Counted from the stretch's first letter, positions 18,143-27,288 are shown. The stretch is DNA of 64,000 nucleotides from Chitinophaga sp. HK235 (GCF_018255755.1 NZ_CP073766.1:3596001-3660000); one strand, 5' to 3'. The notes: generated from the sequence alone by a model not told the origin. Numbers and translations: made by a program.

Positions 18143-19492
18143 TTAATTTTTCCTGAGCGAATCAGCCAATGTGGCCGCGTGCTGTATCAGCGCAGGCAAT
18201 GCCACACCCTGCACATAGTTGGCTTTCAGCAATAGGCCGGGATGCTGGTTTTCCATGGCGGCAACAGCATCACGCAACTTTGCATGTCCTACATTTAACT
18301 GCGGAATGGCCTTCTCAAGATAACTGAAATGCTGCATTACCGGAGCGGCACTCAATCCCAGCAGCGATTGTACTTCTTTTATGACGATCTCCTGCAGCCC
18401 TGCAGCTCCCAGCTCATCGAAATAATGCTCCTGCCGGGCACCTCCCACAAATACGGTGAGCAGTAATTTGCCCTGCGGGGCTTTGTGGGGGAAGATGGCT
18501 GAATTACAGATGGCACCCAGGAAATGTAATTTTTCGGCATGCGGAACCAGAAATCCAAAACCTTCCAGTGGCTGAGGAAGCGCACTGGCCTCAAATCCCA
18601 GATGCAACACCCCCATACGCGGGTAATATACCTGTTGCAACAGGGCCGCTACTCCGGCATCCAGGCCTGCCAGTTGTCTGGCTGCCACGTCAGCCGGCGT
18701 AGTGATCACCACATGATCCGCCGTGATGGTATGCTCACCGCCCTGCTCCTCACAAGTCAGTGTATAACCACCATCAGCAGCCTTACTGATATGTTTCACG
18801 GAACAGTTGAACCGTACCGGTGTTTGTAATAATTCCTGCAAACGGCGGGTAAGCCTTTGATTGCCGCCTGACAGACTAATGATCTTACGGCCGGCCATAG
18901 CGCCCTTTTCCTTCATCAGTCCTTTGGTGACACTACCGTATTCGCGCTCCCAGCGCGGCAAAGCAGGCAATACTTCTGCTATGCTCATCAGATCGGGGTT
19001 GCCGGCATAGATACCAGACAATACCGGATCAAACACATAGTCCGCAATTTCTTTGTTAAACCTTCTCTCCACAAAATGGGAAACCGTTTCTTCTCCCGCT
19101 GCCGGCGCAGGTTTGCGGAAACGTTCCGTAAACAGGCGCCATTTGCTGCCACGACTGATATAATCGGAGCCCATGATCTTCAACGGATGAGGCGATACGG
19201 CATGCAACCGGTTGTTCCTTACCAGGAAACGGTTTTTGCTGACAGCGGAAGCATACAGCATCTCCTTCTCCAGGCCCAGCTCCTGCAGGAACTGCAGGGT
19301 TTCCGGCGTAGCCGCAATGGTATTGGGCCCTGCATCCAGCTCATAACCATCCTTGTTAAAAGAGTGTATCACACCGCCGCTATGGTTGGTGGCTTCGAGT
19401 ACCAGATAAGGCACCTGTCTTTTCTGCAACTCATAGGCGATGCTCAGGCCGGAAATACCGGCCCCGATGATCAAAACGGGTTTCTGTGGCAT
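18143..19492 (-). CDS. hemG: Oxygen-dependent protoporphyrinogen oxidase (HemY/PgoX type)
   Basis: 449-aa FAD enzyme that oxidises protoporphyrinogen IX to protoporphyrin IX. It starts with the FAD motif VLIIGAGISGLSIAYEL and has YELDAGPNTI, VFDPVLSGIYAGNPD, and the C-terminal GVALPALIQHAATLA of the HemY family. It can also be named hemY; some databases call this type hemG. The ATG at 19492 is preferred over a TTG three codons earlier. It follows hemH by 11 bases, so the last two steps of heme synthesis are co-expressed, leftward from the divergent hem region. Confidence 0.94.
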   Translation of the reverse strand: MPQKPVLIIGAGISGLSIAYELQKRQVPYLVLEATNHSGGVIHSFNKDGYELDAGPNTIAATPETLQFLQELGLEKEMLYASAVSKNRFLVRNNRLHAVSPHPLKIMGSDYISRGSKWRLFTERFRKPAPAAGEETVSHFVERRFNKEIADYVFDPVLSGIYAGNPDLMSIAEVLPALPRWEREYGSVTKGLMKEKGAMAGRKIISLSGGNQRLTRRLQELLQTPVRFNCSVKHISKAADGGYTLTCEEQGGEHTITADHVVITTPADVAARQLAGLDAGVAALLQQVYYPRMGVLHLGFEASALPQPLEGFGFLVPHAEKLHFLGAICNSAIFPHKAPQGKLLLTVFVGGARQEHYFDELGAAGLQEIVIKEVQSLLGLSAAPVMQHFSYLEKAIPQLNVGHAKLRDAVAAMENQHPGLLLKANYVQGVALPALIQHAATLADSLRKN

Positions 19493-19503
19493 ATGGTTCA
19501 AGG

Positions 19504-20547
19504 TTATACGGTTTCCTCCTCCATGATCTGATGGCAGTATTTAACCACCGCTTTTACCCACATAGGATGAATATTCAGACAGGGGATCATGGTAAAACTG
19601 TCCCCTCCGTTGTTCATGAAAGAATGTTTTCCTTCCACGGCAATTTCTTCCAGTGTTTCCAGGCAATCGGAAACAAATGCCGGACATACTACCAGCAGTT
19701 TTTTCTTGCCTTCTCCGGGCAGTGTTTCCAGCAGCCCGGCTGTATAAGGTTTCAGCCATTCTTCGCGGCCCAGCCTCGACTGGAAGGAGATACCCCATTT
19801 TTCGCGGGGCAGGCCCAGTTTAGCTGCCACCAGCTCTGCGGTGATGAACACCTGATGCCGGTAACAGTATTCATGTGCCGGTGATTGTACATGACAACAG
19901 TCAGTTACTTTCATGCAATGATGGCCGGTAATATCTCCTTTACGGATATGTCTTTCAGGCACACCGTGATAGCTGAACAGCACATAATCATGCTCCTGTT
20001 GCAGATAAGGCCGCATGCTCTCTGCTACTGCATCGATGTATGCAGGCTCATCATAGAATGGAGGTATTACTGAAAGTTTGAACTTGTATTTTTTCTTTTT
20101 GTAGATCTCTTTCGCATATTCTGCCGCTGTCTCATAGGAAGACATGGCGTAATGCGGATATAGTGGCAATACTATCACTTCCTTCAGTCCCGGATTTTTT
20201 TTCAGCAGGTTGTTGAAAGCCACTTCCGGGTGCGGATTACCGTAACGCATCGCAATCTCCACCGGCACGTCCATATCATGCTGAACAGCGGTCTGTAGTT
20301 GTTTGGTGAGTGCTATCAAAGGGGAACCTTCCTTCCACCAGATAGAAGCATAAGCTTCCGCCGATTTTTCTGCACGGCGGGGAACGATGATCCCTTCAAT
20401 CAGTATCTTGCGGAACAGCCAGGGGTAGTCGATCACGCGTTTATCCATCAGAAATTCCAGCAGATAACGCTTCACATCAGGGACCGCCGTAGAATCGGGC
20501 GAACCCAGGTTCATCAGAATAATGCCAACATCAGATTTAGATACCAT
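19504..20547 (-). CDS. hemH: Ferrochelatase HemH
   Basis: 347 aa. It inserts Fe2+ into protoporphyrin IX, the last step to protoheme. Family motifs are GIILMNLGSPDS at the N-terminus, MRYGNP, VLPLYPHYAMSSYETAA, FSYHGVPERH (the catalytic His), SFQSRLGREEWLKPYT, CPAFVSDCLETLEEI, and NIHPMWVKAV near the end. The ATG at 20547 is chosen because the upstream TTG alternative at 20568 lies inside a TACTTTTG promoter box. Two cysteines (CHVQSPAHEYCY) fall in a region where some ferrochelatases bind a cluster, but that is not shown here. Confidence 0.95.
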   Translation of the reverse strand: MVSKSDVGIILMNLGSPDSTAVPDVKRYLLEFLMDKRVIDYPWLFRKILIEGIIVPRRAEKSAEAYASIWWKEGSPLIALTKQLQTAVQHDMDVPVEIAMRYGNPHPEVAFNNLLKKNPGLKEVIVLPLYPHYAMSSYETAAEYAKEIYKKKKYKFKLSVIPPFYDEPAYIDAVAESMRPYLQQEHDYVLFSYHGVPERHIRKGDITGHHCMKVTDCCHVQSPAHEYCYRHQVFITAELVAAKLGLPREKWGISFQSRLGREEWLKPYTAGLLETLPGEGKKKLLVVCPAFVSDCLETLEEIAVEGKHSFMNNGGDSFTMIPCLNIHPMWVKAVVKYCHQIMEEETV

Positions 20548-20565
20548 GTGCTTAATAAATTGCTG

Positions 20566-20573
20566 CAAAAGTA
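20566..20573 (-). promoter_or_regulatory. -7 box for hemH-hemG
   Basis: TACTTTTG on the minus strand, ending 18 nt before the hemH ATG. The -33 element is not clear. It faces away from the hemA promoter. Confidence 0.5.
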
Positions 20574-20794
20574 AATAACAAATTCACATAAAGTGCTTTT
20601 TCAGAAAGGCCGCTGTTGGCCCTTCCACAGGGACTAATGTCATGTATTTGTAATGATTGTTCACTATTATTTCGTATATTCGTGTAGTCATCTTACCACA
20701 GAACACAGGCCCCGCAAAAACTGATAAAAATCATTTTTTCATCGTATTGGATACCAGTAGGAGAAATGACACACTAATGACAGCCTTATCCCGT

Positions 20795-20822
20795 TTGTTT
20801 GCGGCGTATCCAAGTATTTTTG
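20795..20822 (+). promoter_or_regulatory. Promoter for the hemACDEF operon
   Basis: TTG (20795-20797), 17 nt, TATTTTTG (20815-20822). Transcription would begin near 20828, which leaves the ATG at 20846 as the first usable hemA start. Confidence 0.7.
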
Positions 20823-20845
20823 CAGCCGGAAGCTTATTCAAAAAC

Positions 20846-22099
20846 ATGCAGGTCAGTCACTCAAAAGAAATAGCAAATTTTCATATCGTTGGAATCAACT
20901 ATAAGAAAACAGACGCTGCTATCAGGGGATTATACGCCATTAATCCGGCCCAATACCAACAACTCCTGGAGCATGCCAGGACTGTGCAATTAGATGATCT
21001 CTTTGTACTCTCCACTTGTAACAGAACGGAACTATATGGTTTCGCGGACAGCCCGCAGGACCTGCTGGACTTGTTGTCCCGTGAAACACACGGCGACAGG
21101 GCACAGCTGGGGGAACTGGCTTATTCCAAATCCGGTGAGGAAGCCATCCGCCACCTGTATCAGGTAGGCACCGGCCTCGACTCCCAGATATTGGGCGACT
21201 ATGAAATCATCGGCCAGATCCGTAATGCAGCCAAGTTCGCCAAGGCACAGCAATGCCTGGGCAGTTTCCTGGAAAGACTTGTCAACAGTGTGTTACAGGT
21301 TTCCAAACTCATCAAGACAGAAACCGGCCTTAGCAAAGGCACCGTTTCCGTGGCCTTCGCCACCGTACGGATGCTCGAACGCCACTGCCCGGATATCCGT
21401 CATAAAAAAATCGTATTGCTGGGTGTGGGCAAAATAGGCCGCAACACCTGTAAGAATATGATTGAATACCTGGGTGTAAAAGAGGTCACTCTCATCAACC
21501 GTACCCTTCAGGTAGCCGCTGATTTCGCCGGCCAGCATGGCCTGCGTTATGCACCTTACGAAAACATGGTAAGTGAAATGCAGGCTGCTGATGTGATACT
21601 GGTAGCTTCCAATGCACCGGAACCTACTGTACTGGCCTCCCACTTCCACCAATCATCTCCTAAGCTGGTCATCGACCTCTCCATCCCGTTCAACGTGGAA
21701 TCAGCTGTCGGTGATCTGGAGCATGTCACCCTCGTGAATGTAGACGAGCTCTCCAAAGTACAGGACGAAACCCTGCAAAACAGGCTGGGTGAAGTACCTA
21801 AAGCCCTCGCCATCATCGATGAGCACATGGCTGAATTCCTGTACTGGTACAAAATGCGCAAACATGCCGTTGTACTCAAAGCCGTTAAAGACAAACTTCA
21901 GGAGATCCACACCCGCGAAATACAACAACAGAAAAACGGCTCCGGCTATAAAGTGGAAGATATGGAAGAAGTGTCTTCCCGTATCATCCAGAAAATGATC
22001 AACCTCATGGCAGGAAAAGTACGCAAGGAAACTGATAAGAGTGACCTGTACATCGCTATGATCAACGATATTTTCGAGACCGGAGTTAAGCAGGACTAA
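20846..22099 (+). CDS. hemA: Glutamyl-tRNA reductase HemA
   Basis: 417-aa NADPH-dependent enzyme that reduces Glu-tRNA to glutamate-1-semialdehyde, the first committed step of the C5 heme route. It has the catalytic Cys in LSTCNRTELYG, followed by ILGDYEIIGQIRNA. The NADPH domain has VLLGVGKIGRNTCKNM and LINRT, and the C-terminal dimerisation helices come last. The frame is open back to 20657, but that adds 63 unrelated residues and would start upstream of a good promoter. Starting at 20846 gives the usual family length and N-terminus (HIVGINYKKTD). It is first in the rightward heme operon. Confidence 0.95.
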   Translation: MQVSHSKEIANFHIVGINYKKTDAAIRGLYAINPAQYQQLLEHARTVQLDDLFVLSTCNRTELYGFADSPQDLLDLLSRETHGDRAQLGELAYSKSGEEAIRHLYQVGTGLDSQILGDYEIIGQIRNAAKFAKAQQCLGSFLERLVNSVLQVSKLIKTETGLSKGTVSVAFATVRMLERHCPDIRHKKIVLLGVGKIGRNTCKNMIEYLGVKEVTLINRTLQVAADFAGQHGLRYAPYENMVSEMQAADVILVASNAPEPTVLASHFHQSSPKLVIDLSIPFNVESAVGDLEHVTLVNVDELSKVQDETLQNRLGEVPKALAIIDEHMAEFLYWYKMRKHAVVLKAVKDKLQEIHTREIQQQKNGSGYKVEDMEEVSSRIIQKMINLMAGKVRKETDKSDLYIAMINDIFETGVKQD

Positions 22100-22104
22100 T
22101 CATC

Positions 22105-23025
22105 ATGGACAAAATTATCAGGATAGGTACAAGAGAAAGCCAGCTGGCACTCTGGCAGGCACATCAGGTCAACGACCTGCTCACCGCCCAGGGTTATAAA
22201 ACCACGCTGGTACCCATTAAAAGCGAAGGCGACATCGATCTCGTTACACCACTGTACGAAATAGGTGTACAAGGCATCTTCACCAAAAGCCTTGACATCG
22301 CACTGCTCAACAACCGTATTGATATCGCTGTACACTCCTTTAAGGACGTGCCCACCCAGCTGCCTCAGCAAATTGTGCAGGCCGCTGTGCTCCAACGCGG
22401 TCCGGTGAAGGACCTGCTAGTATACAAAAACAGCACCGCCTTCCTCGACGAGCCCGGTTATGTGGCCAATATCGCCACCAGCAGCGTACGCCGCAAAGCA
22501 CAGTGGTTAAGGAAATACCCACAGCACCAGCTGCACAACCTGCGGGGCAATGTCAACACCCGCCTGCAGAAACTGGCTGCTGAAAACTGGGATGGCGCCA
22601 TCTTCGCCGTTGCCGGCCTGGAAAGGATCAACATACGTCCGGCCAACTCCATCGACCTCGACTGGATGCTGCCGGCACCCGCACAAGGCGCCGTAGTGGC
22701 TGTATGCCGCGAAGACGATGCCTTCTGCCGTGAAGCCTGTGCCGCCTTTAACCATGCGGAAACAGCCCTCACCACACATATCGAACGTGAATTCCTGCGT
22801 ACCCTGATGGGCGGATGCACCACCCCTATCAGCGCCTACGCTTATATAACCAATGATACCGTACACTTCCGCGGTGAACTCTGCAGCCTCGATGGCACTC
22901 AGTTCCTCGACATCTCCCGCGAAGTATCCGTAGCACAGGCACAACACCTGGGCAAAACCGCCGCCGAGGACATCATGGCCCGCGGTGGTGATGAAATTGT
23001 AGCAGCGATCAGAAATGCCGGATAA
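22105..23025 (+). CDS. hemC: Hydroxymethylbilane synthase HemC
   Basis: 306 aa. It joins four porphobilinogen units into the linear tetrapyrrole hydroxymethylbilane. It starts IIRIGTRESQLALWQA. It has HSFKDVPTQLP (78-88), SSVRRKAQ, LRGNVNTRL, and LMGGCTTPI with Cys238, which carries the dipyrromethane cofactor. It starts 5 bases after hemA and its end overlaps hemD by 11 bases, so translation is probably coupled. Confidence 0.97.
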   Translation: MDKIIRIGTRESQLALWQAHQVNDLLTAQGYKTTLVPIKSEGDIDLVTPLYEIGVQGIFTKSLDIALLNNRIDIAVHSFKDVPTQLPQQIVQAAVLQRGPVKDLLVYKNSTAFLDEPGYVANIATSSVRRKAQWLRKYPQHQLHNLRGNVNTRLQKLAAENWDGAIFAVAGLERINIRPANSIDLDWMLPAPAQGAVVAVCREDDAFCREACAAFNHAETALTTHIEREFLRTLMGGCTTPISAYAYITNDTVHFRGELCSLDGTQFLDISREVSVAQAQHLGKTAAEDIMARGGDEIVAAIRNAG

Positions 23026-23761
23026 TGTCAAATACCGCATATTATGCACCAGGCCTCTTACAGACAGCTTAATCGCTGCAGCTGGTGACAACGGTATTGC
23101 CATCGACGTACTGGACTTCATTCAGATAAAACCACTGGTCAACAAAGACCTGCTGGGAATGGAAAACATGATAAAGGTGTTCAACAACCCTGCAACACCC
23201 CTGGTATTTACCAGTGCCCATGCTGTAAAAACCTTTGCAGACCATTACCAGTACCAGGGAGGACGTCATTACCCCCTCCCCAATCCTGTATGCTGTATCG
23301 ACGGTAACACCAAAAAAACAATACAACAACTGCTGCCCGGCAATCCCATACTGGCGGAAGCCTCCTATGGCAAAGACCTCGCAACAGCTATCATACAACT
23401 AGGCCATGTTTCTGAAGTGATCTTTTTCTGCGGTAACCAGCGAAGGGATGATCTCCCCGAAGGCTTACGCAAAGCGGGTATCACCGTACATGAATTTGTG
23501 ATCTACGAAAACATGCCTACACCTGCTGTGATAGCCGATGATTACGACGGTATTCTGTTTTTCAGTCCCAGCGCGGTGAAAAGTTTTTTCTCCGTCAACA
23601 GCCTGCCATCCAAAACCGTTTGTTTTGCCATCGGCACCACTACCACTTCCATACTGGAAGACTACACTGATAATAAAATCATCATGAGCCCTCTTACAGG
23701 AGAGGAGTCCATGGTACAAACAGCTATATTTTACTTTAACAATATTAACTGCTACGAATGA
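23015..23761 (+). CDS. hemD: Uroporphyrinogen-III synthase HemD
   Basis: 248 aa. It closes and inverts ring D of hydroxymethylbilane to give uroporphyrinogen III. As is normal for this family the sequence is poorly conserved, but VFTSAHAVKTF, FFCGNQRRDDLPEGL, VIYENMPT, GILFFSPSAVKSFF and CFAIGTTTTSIL are recognisable. Its place between hemC and hemE settles the call. It overlaps hemC by 11 bases and hemE by 4 bases (ATGA). Confidence 0.92.
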   Translation: MPDNVKYRILCTRPLTDSLIAAAGDNGIAIDVLDFIQIKPLVNKDLLGMENMIKVFNNPATPLVFTSAHAVKTFADHYQYQGGRHYPLPNPVCCIDGNTKKTIQQLLPGNPILAEASYGKDLATAIIQLGHVSEVIFFCGNQRRDDLPEGLRKAGITVHEFVIYENMPTPAVIADDYDGILFFSPSAVKSFFSVNSLPSKTVCFAIGTTTTSILEDYTDNKIIMSPLTGEESMVQTAIFYFNNINCYE

Positions 23762-24786
23762 GCGCTTTGAAGAACGATTTATTGCTGAAGGCCCTTAGAG
23801 GCGAAACTGTTTCCCGCACACCAGTATGGATGATGCGTCAGGCAGGCCGCTATTTACCGGATTACATTAAACTGCGTGATAAATATAGTTTCTTTGAACG
23901 CTGCGAAAATCCTGAACTGGCCACCGAAATCACCGTTATGCCGGTAGACCAGGTAGGTGTAGATGCTGCCATCATTTTCTCCGACATTCTGGTAGTACCA
24001 CAGGCCATGGGCATGGAAGTACAGCTGGTAGAGAAAGTAGGCCCGCTGCTGCCACAGCCGGTAAAAGGTGCACAGGACCTGCAACGTTTATGCGTTCCCG
24101 ATGTACACGAAAGACTGCATTATGTATTCGATGCACTGAAGCTCACCAAACAAACCCTGGCCGGCCGTGTGCCGCTGATCGGTTTTGCCGGTGCGCCCTG
24201 GACATTGCTCTGCTATATGGTACAAGGCAAAGGCTCCAAAACCTTTGATGAAGCCAAAGCCTTCTGTTACCAGCAACCTGCTGTAGCCCATCAGCTGCTG
24301 CAGATGATCACCGATACCACCATCGCTTACCTGAAAGCACAGGTGGCTGCCGGTGCCGACACCGTACAGGTATTTGATTCCTGGGGCGGCCTGCTCAGTC
24401 CGCAGGACTTTGAAGTGTTCTCCCTGCAATATATCCGCCAGATCGTGGCTGCCATGAAAGAGGTATGCCCTACGATCGTATTCGCCAAAGGTGCCTGGTT
24501 TGCCCTCGAAGACATGGCCGCTACCGGCGCTCATGGCCTGGGTATAGACTGGTGCATCAAACCGGAACTGGCCCGTCAATTTGCTGGCAGCAACATTACC
24601 CTGCAGGGCAACTTCGACCCGGCCAAACTGCTGGCTCCTATTCCTGAAATTGAAAAATCAGTGAAGGAAATGCTGAAAGGCTTCGGCCGCCAGCGTTATA
24701 TCGCCAACCTCGGCCATGGCATCCTGCCTAATGTACCGGTAGACCATGCCAAAGCATTTGTTGAAACAGTTAAAGCACACGGCTAA
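23758..24786 (+). CDS. hemE: Uroporphyrinogen decarboxylase HemE
   Basis: 342 aa. It removes four carboxyl groups from uroporphyrinogen III to form coproporphyrinogen III. It has the signatures PVWMMRQAGRYLPDY near residue 22, IFSDILVVPQAMG, GFAGAPWTLLCYMVQG, FDSWGGLLSP and GNFDPAKLL. It starts inside the hemD stop (ATGA overlap) and is followed 4 bases later by hemF. Confidence 0.97.
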   Translation: MSALKNDLLLKALRGETVSRTPVWMMRQAGRYLPDYIKLRDKYSFFERCENPELATEITVMPVDQVGVDAAIIFSDILVVPQAMGMEVQLVEKVGPLLPQPVKGAQDLQRLCVPDVHERLHYVFDALKLTKQTLAGRVPLIGFAGAPWTLLCYMVQGKGSKTFDEAKAFCYQQPAVAHQLLQMITDTTIAYLKAQVAAGADTVQVFDSWGGLLSPQDFEVFSLQYIRQIVAAMKEVCPTIVFAKGAWFALEDMAATGAHGLGIDWCIKPELARQFAGSNITLQGNFDPAKLLAPIPEIEKSVKEMLKGFGRQRYIANLGHGILPNVPVDHAKAFVETVKAHG

Positions 24787-24790
24787 TACC

Positions 24791-25705
24791 ATGAGCATCA
24801 AAAACGATTTTATCACTTTTATACAGGACCTGCAGGATGAAATATGCAGCGCCCTGGAAAAAATAGACGGCAAAGCCACTTTCCGTGAAGACCACTGGGA
24901 ACGCCCCGGTGGCGGCGGTGGCCGCTCCCGCGTGATCGCCGACGGTAACGTCTTCGAAAAAGGCGGTGTCAGCACTTCCGTCGTACACGGTGACCTGCCC
25001 GAAGTAATGGCCCAGCAGTTTGGTGTTACCAACAGCCGGTTCATGGCCTGCGGCATCTCCCTCGTAATACACCCGCTCAATCCTTTTGTACCTACCGTAC
25101 ATGCCAACTTCCGTTACTTCGAACTGTATGATCAGGATGGTAACCTGAAAGACAGCTGGTTTGGCGGCGGCGCAGACCTCACGCCCTACTATCTCGAAGA
25201 ACAGGATGGCAGCTACTTCCACCGCACCTTCAAAGAGGCCTGCGATCCTTTCGGAACAGACCTCTACCCGAAATACAAAAAACATTGCGACGAATATTTC
25301 GTCAACAAACACCGTAACAACGAAGCAAGGGGTATTGGCGGTATCTTCTATGACTACCTCCGTCCCAATGCAGAAAAAACAGCGGAAGAACTTTTTGCCT
25401 TCTCCCAGGCCAATGGTAAAGCTTTCCTGAAAGCCTACCTGCCGATCGTAGAGAAAACAAAAGACATCCCCTATACAGAAGCCCATCGCAGCTGGCAGGC
25501 GTATAGACGCGGACGTTATGTGGAGTTTAACCTGATCCACGACAGAGGCACTTTGTTCGGACTCAAAACCAATGGCCGCACTGAGTCTATCCTCATGAGT
25601 CTCCCGCCGGTAGCCCGCTGGGAATACGATTTCCATCCGGAGCCCGGCAGCCCTGAGGCCCAGCTGGTGGAATGGCTCAAGCCCCGCGACTGGATTAACA
25701 TTTAG
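24791..25705 (+). CDS. hemF: Oxygen-dependent coproporphyrinogen III oxidase HemF
   Basis: 304 aa. It uses O2 to oxidatively decarboxylate coproporphyrinogen III to protoporphyrinogen IX, which implies aerobic heme synthesis. Signatures are REDHWERPGGGGGRSRVI, NPFVPTVHANFRYFEL, WFGGGADLTPYYL, YCDEYF-like KKHCDEYFVNKHRNNEARGIGG, and GRYVEFNLIHDRGTLFGL. The frame extends into hemE, but ATG 24791 gives the normal N-terminus (SIKNDFITFIQDLQDEI). It is the last member of the tightly packed hemACDEF run; 156 bases of AT-rich, repeat-containing DNA follow. Confidence 0.97.
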   Translation: MSIKNDFITFIQDLQDEICSALEKIDGKATFREDHWERPGGGGGRSRVIADGNVFEKGGVSTSVVHGDLPEVMAQQFGVTNSRFMACGISLVIHPLNPFVPTVHANFRYFELYDQDGNLKDSWFGGGADLTPYYLEEQDGSYFHRTFKEACDPFGTDLYPKYKKHCDEYFVNKHRNNEARGIGGIFYDYLRPNAEKTAEELFAFSQANGKAFLKAYLPIVEKTKDIPYTEAHRSWQAYRRGRYVEFNLIHDRGTLFGLKTNGRTESILMSLPPVARWEYDFHPEPGSPEAQLVEWLKPRDWINI

Positions 25706-25735
25706 TTATTTTAAAATTTGGTTATTTGATTATTT

Positions 25736-25791
25736 GATTGAAGCGGATAGATTGAAGCGGATGGATTGAGACGAGTAGACTGAAGCGGATG
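25736..25791 (+). repeat. Four tandem 14-bp repeats after hemF
   Basis: Four consecutive 14-mers based on GATTGAAGCGGATR: 25736-25749, 25750-25763, 25764-25777 (diverged) and 25778-25791. They lie between hemF and the promoter of the four-helix-bundle gene. Confidence 0.75.
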
Positions 25792-25798
25792 ATGATAC

Positions 25799-25826
25799 TT
25801 GATTTGAGATTTTATGGATAGATTTG
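25799..25826 (+). promoter_or_regulatory. Promoter for the four-helix-bundle gene and hemB
   Basis: TTG (25799-25801), 17 nt, TAGATTTG (25819-25826), placed right after the tandem repeats and about 30 nt before the ATG at 25862. Confidence 0.6.
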
Positions 25827-25861
25827 GTAATACACAAGTTTGTTAACCAAAATCCAGCAAC

Positions 25862-26245
25862 ATGAACAAGTATCAACTTCAGGAGAGAACGAAAAAATTT
25901 CATATCGATGTGATACGTCTTTGTGAAATACTGCCTAAAAATATCGCTGCTTATGAAATCGCCAAACAGTTGATAAGATCAGCTGGTAGTGTTGGGGCTA
26001 ATTACAGAGCTGTTTGTCTGGCCAAATCACAAACCGACTTTGTTTATAAAATCAAAGTCGTACTGGAAGAAGCAGATGAGTCTTTGTATTGGTTGGAAAT
26101 TTTAAAAGAAACAGGCATTGCAGATCATACATCGTTAATCAATCCTTTGCTGACAGAGGCTAAAGAACTAGTATTCATATTCAGCGCCTCGCGAAAAAAA
26201 GCAAACGATACCTTAACGAAACAAAATATCAAAATAGCCAAATAA
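25862..26245 (+). CDS. Four-helix bundle (S23/23S rRNA intervening-sequence type) protein
   Basis: 127-aa all-helical protein of the family first met inside 23S rRNA intervening sequences and common as stray genes in Bacteroidota. Conserved features are FHIDVIRLCEILPK, IAKQLIRSAGSVGANYRAVCLAKS, FVYKIKVVLEEADESLYWLEIL and the late LVFIFSASRKKA. It probably forms a homopentamer, and the function is unknown. It splits the heme genes, lying between hemF and hemB, has its own promoter, and is more AT-rich than its neighbours, which suggests later insertion. Confidence 0.88.
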   Translation: MNKYQLQERTKKFHIDVIRLCEILPKNIAAYEIAKQLIRSAGSVGANYRAVCLAKSQTDFVYKIKVVLEEADESLYWLEILKETGIADHTSLINPLLTEAKELVFIFSASRKKANDTLTKQNIKIAK

Positions 26246-26259
26246 AAAAATTGAAAAAT

Positions 26260-27234
26260 ATGATGATCCGAAGAAACAGAATTTTAAGAGTATCCCCCGC
26301 CATTCGCGCGATGGTAGCAGAAACAATTTTGAGGCCCAGCGATTTTATCGCTCCCCTGTTTGTAACTGAAGGAGAAAATGTGAAGGAAGAGATCAGCTCA
26401 ATGCCCGGCTATTTCCGGTATTCGTTGGACCTCACCATCAAAGAGGCCAAAGAACTGTGGAGCATGGGCATCAAAAGTGTATTGATTTTTGTGAAAGCAC
26501 CTGACAACGTAAAAGACAATAAAGGCACCGAGGCTGTAAATCCCGACGGGCTGATGCAGCGTGCTATCCGTGGCATCAAAAACGCCATTCCTGAAATGGT
26601 GGTGATGACAGACGTAGCCCTCGATCCTTATTCCTCCTACGGTCACGACGGTATCGTGGAAGGCACAGAAATCGTTAACGACCCTACTGTGGAAGTACTG
26701 GCCCGTATGAGCCTCAGCCATGCACAGGCCGGCGCCGATTTCGTAGCCCCCAGCGATATGATGGACGGCCGTATCCTCGCTATCCGCAACATCCTCGAAC
26801 AACACGGTTTCGATAAAACCGGTATCATGTCTTACAGCGCCAAGTACGCATCCTGCTTCTATGGTCCGTTCCGTGATGCACTCGACTCCGCTCCCGGTTT
26901 CGGTGACAAAAAAACCTACCAGATGGACTACGCCAATTCCCGCGAAGCCATCAAGGAAACACTGATGGACATTGAAGAAGGAGCAGACATCGTGATGGTA
27001 AAACCAGCAATGGCCTACCTCGATATCATGCGCATCATCAAAGACAATACAACCGTTCCCGTGAGTGCCTACCATGTGAGTGGTGAATACGCCATGATCA
27101 AAGCAGCTGCACAAAACGGCTGGCTCGACGAAAACAAGGCTATCCTGGAAAGCATGACCAGCATCAAACGTGCCGGTGCCGACCTGATCGCCACTTATTT
27201 CGCAAAAGACGCCGTAAGACTGCTGAATGCTTAA
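26260..27234 (+). CDS. hemB: Delta-aminolevulinic acid dehydratase (porphobilinogen synthase) HemB
   Basis: 324 aa. It condenses two 5-aminolevulinate molecules to porphobilinogen. The two active-site lysines are in YSAKYASCFYGPF and MVKPAMAYLDI. The family-defining metal segment reads DVALDPYSSYGHDG. The cysteines of zinc-type enzymes are replaced by Ala/Asp, so this is the non-zinc, Mg-activated type. An upstream TTG at 26251 is less likely than ATG 26260 or 26263. It starts 14 bases after the four-helix-bundle gene and is probably transcribed with it. Confidence 0.95.
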   Translation: MMIRRNRILRVSPAIRAMVAETILRPSDFIAPLFVTEGENVKEEISSMPGYFRYSLDLTIKEAKELWSMGIKSVLIFVKAPDNVKDNKGTEAVNPDGLMQRAIRGIKNAIPEMVVMTDVALDPYSSYGHDGIVEGTEIVNDPTVEVLARMSLSHAQAGADFVAPSDMMDGRILAIRNILEQHGFDKTGIMSYSAKYASCFYGPFRDALDSAPGFGDKKTYQMDYANSREAIKETLMDIEEGADIVMVKPAMAYLDIMRIIKDNTTVPVSAYHVSGEYAMIKAAAQNGWLDENKAILESMTSIKRAGADLIATYFAKDAVRLLNA

Positions 27235-27288
27235 TTCAGTATCTTGCAGCCCATATCTATCTCAGTAAATTTTAAATAATTTCCTTTC

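Noticed and set aside
24770..25636. 288-codon frame antisense to hemF
   Set aside because: Shadow frame produced by codon bias; hemF on the other strand is unmistakable.
25736..25791. Tandem 14-mers considered as a CRISPR remnant
   Set aside because: Units are contiguous without spacers and too short; no cas genes are nearby.
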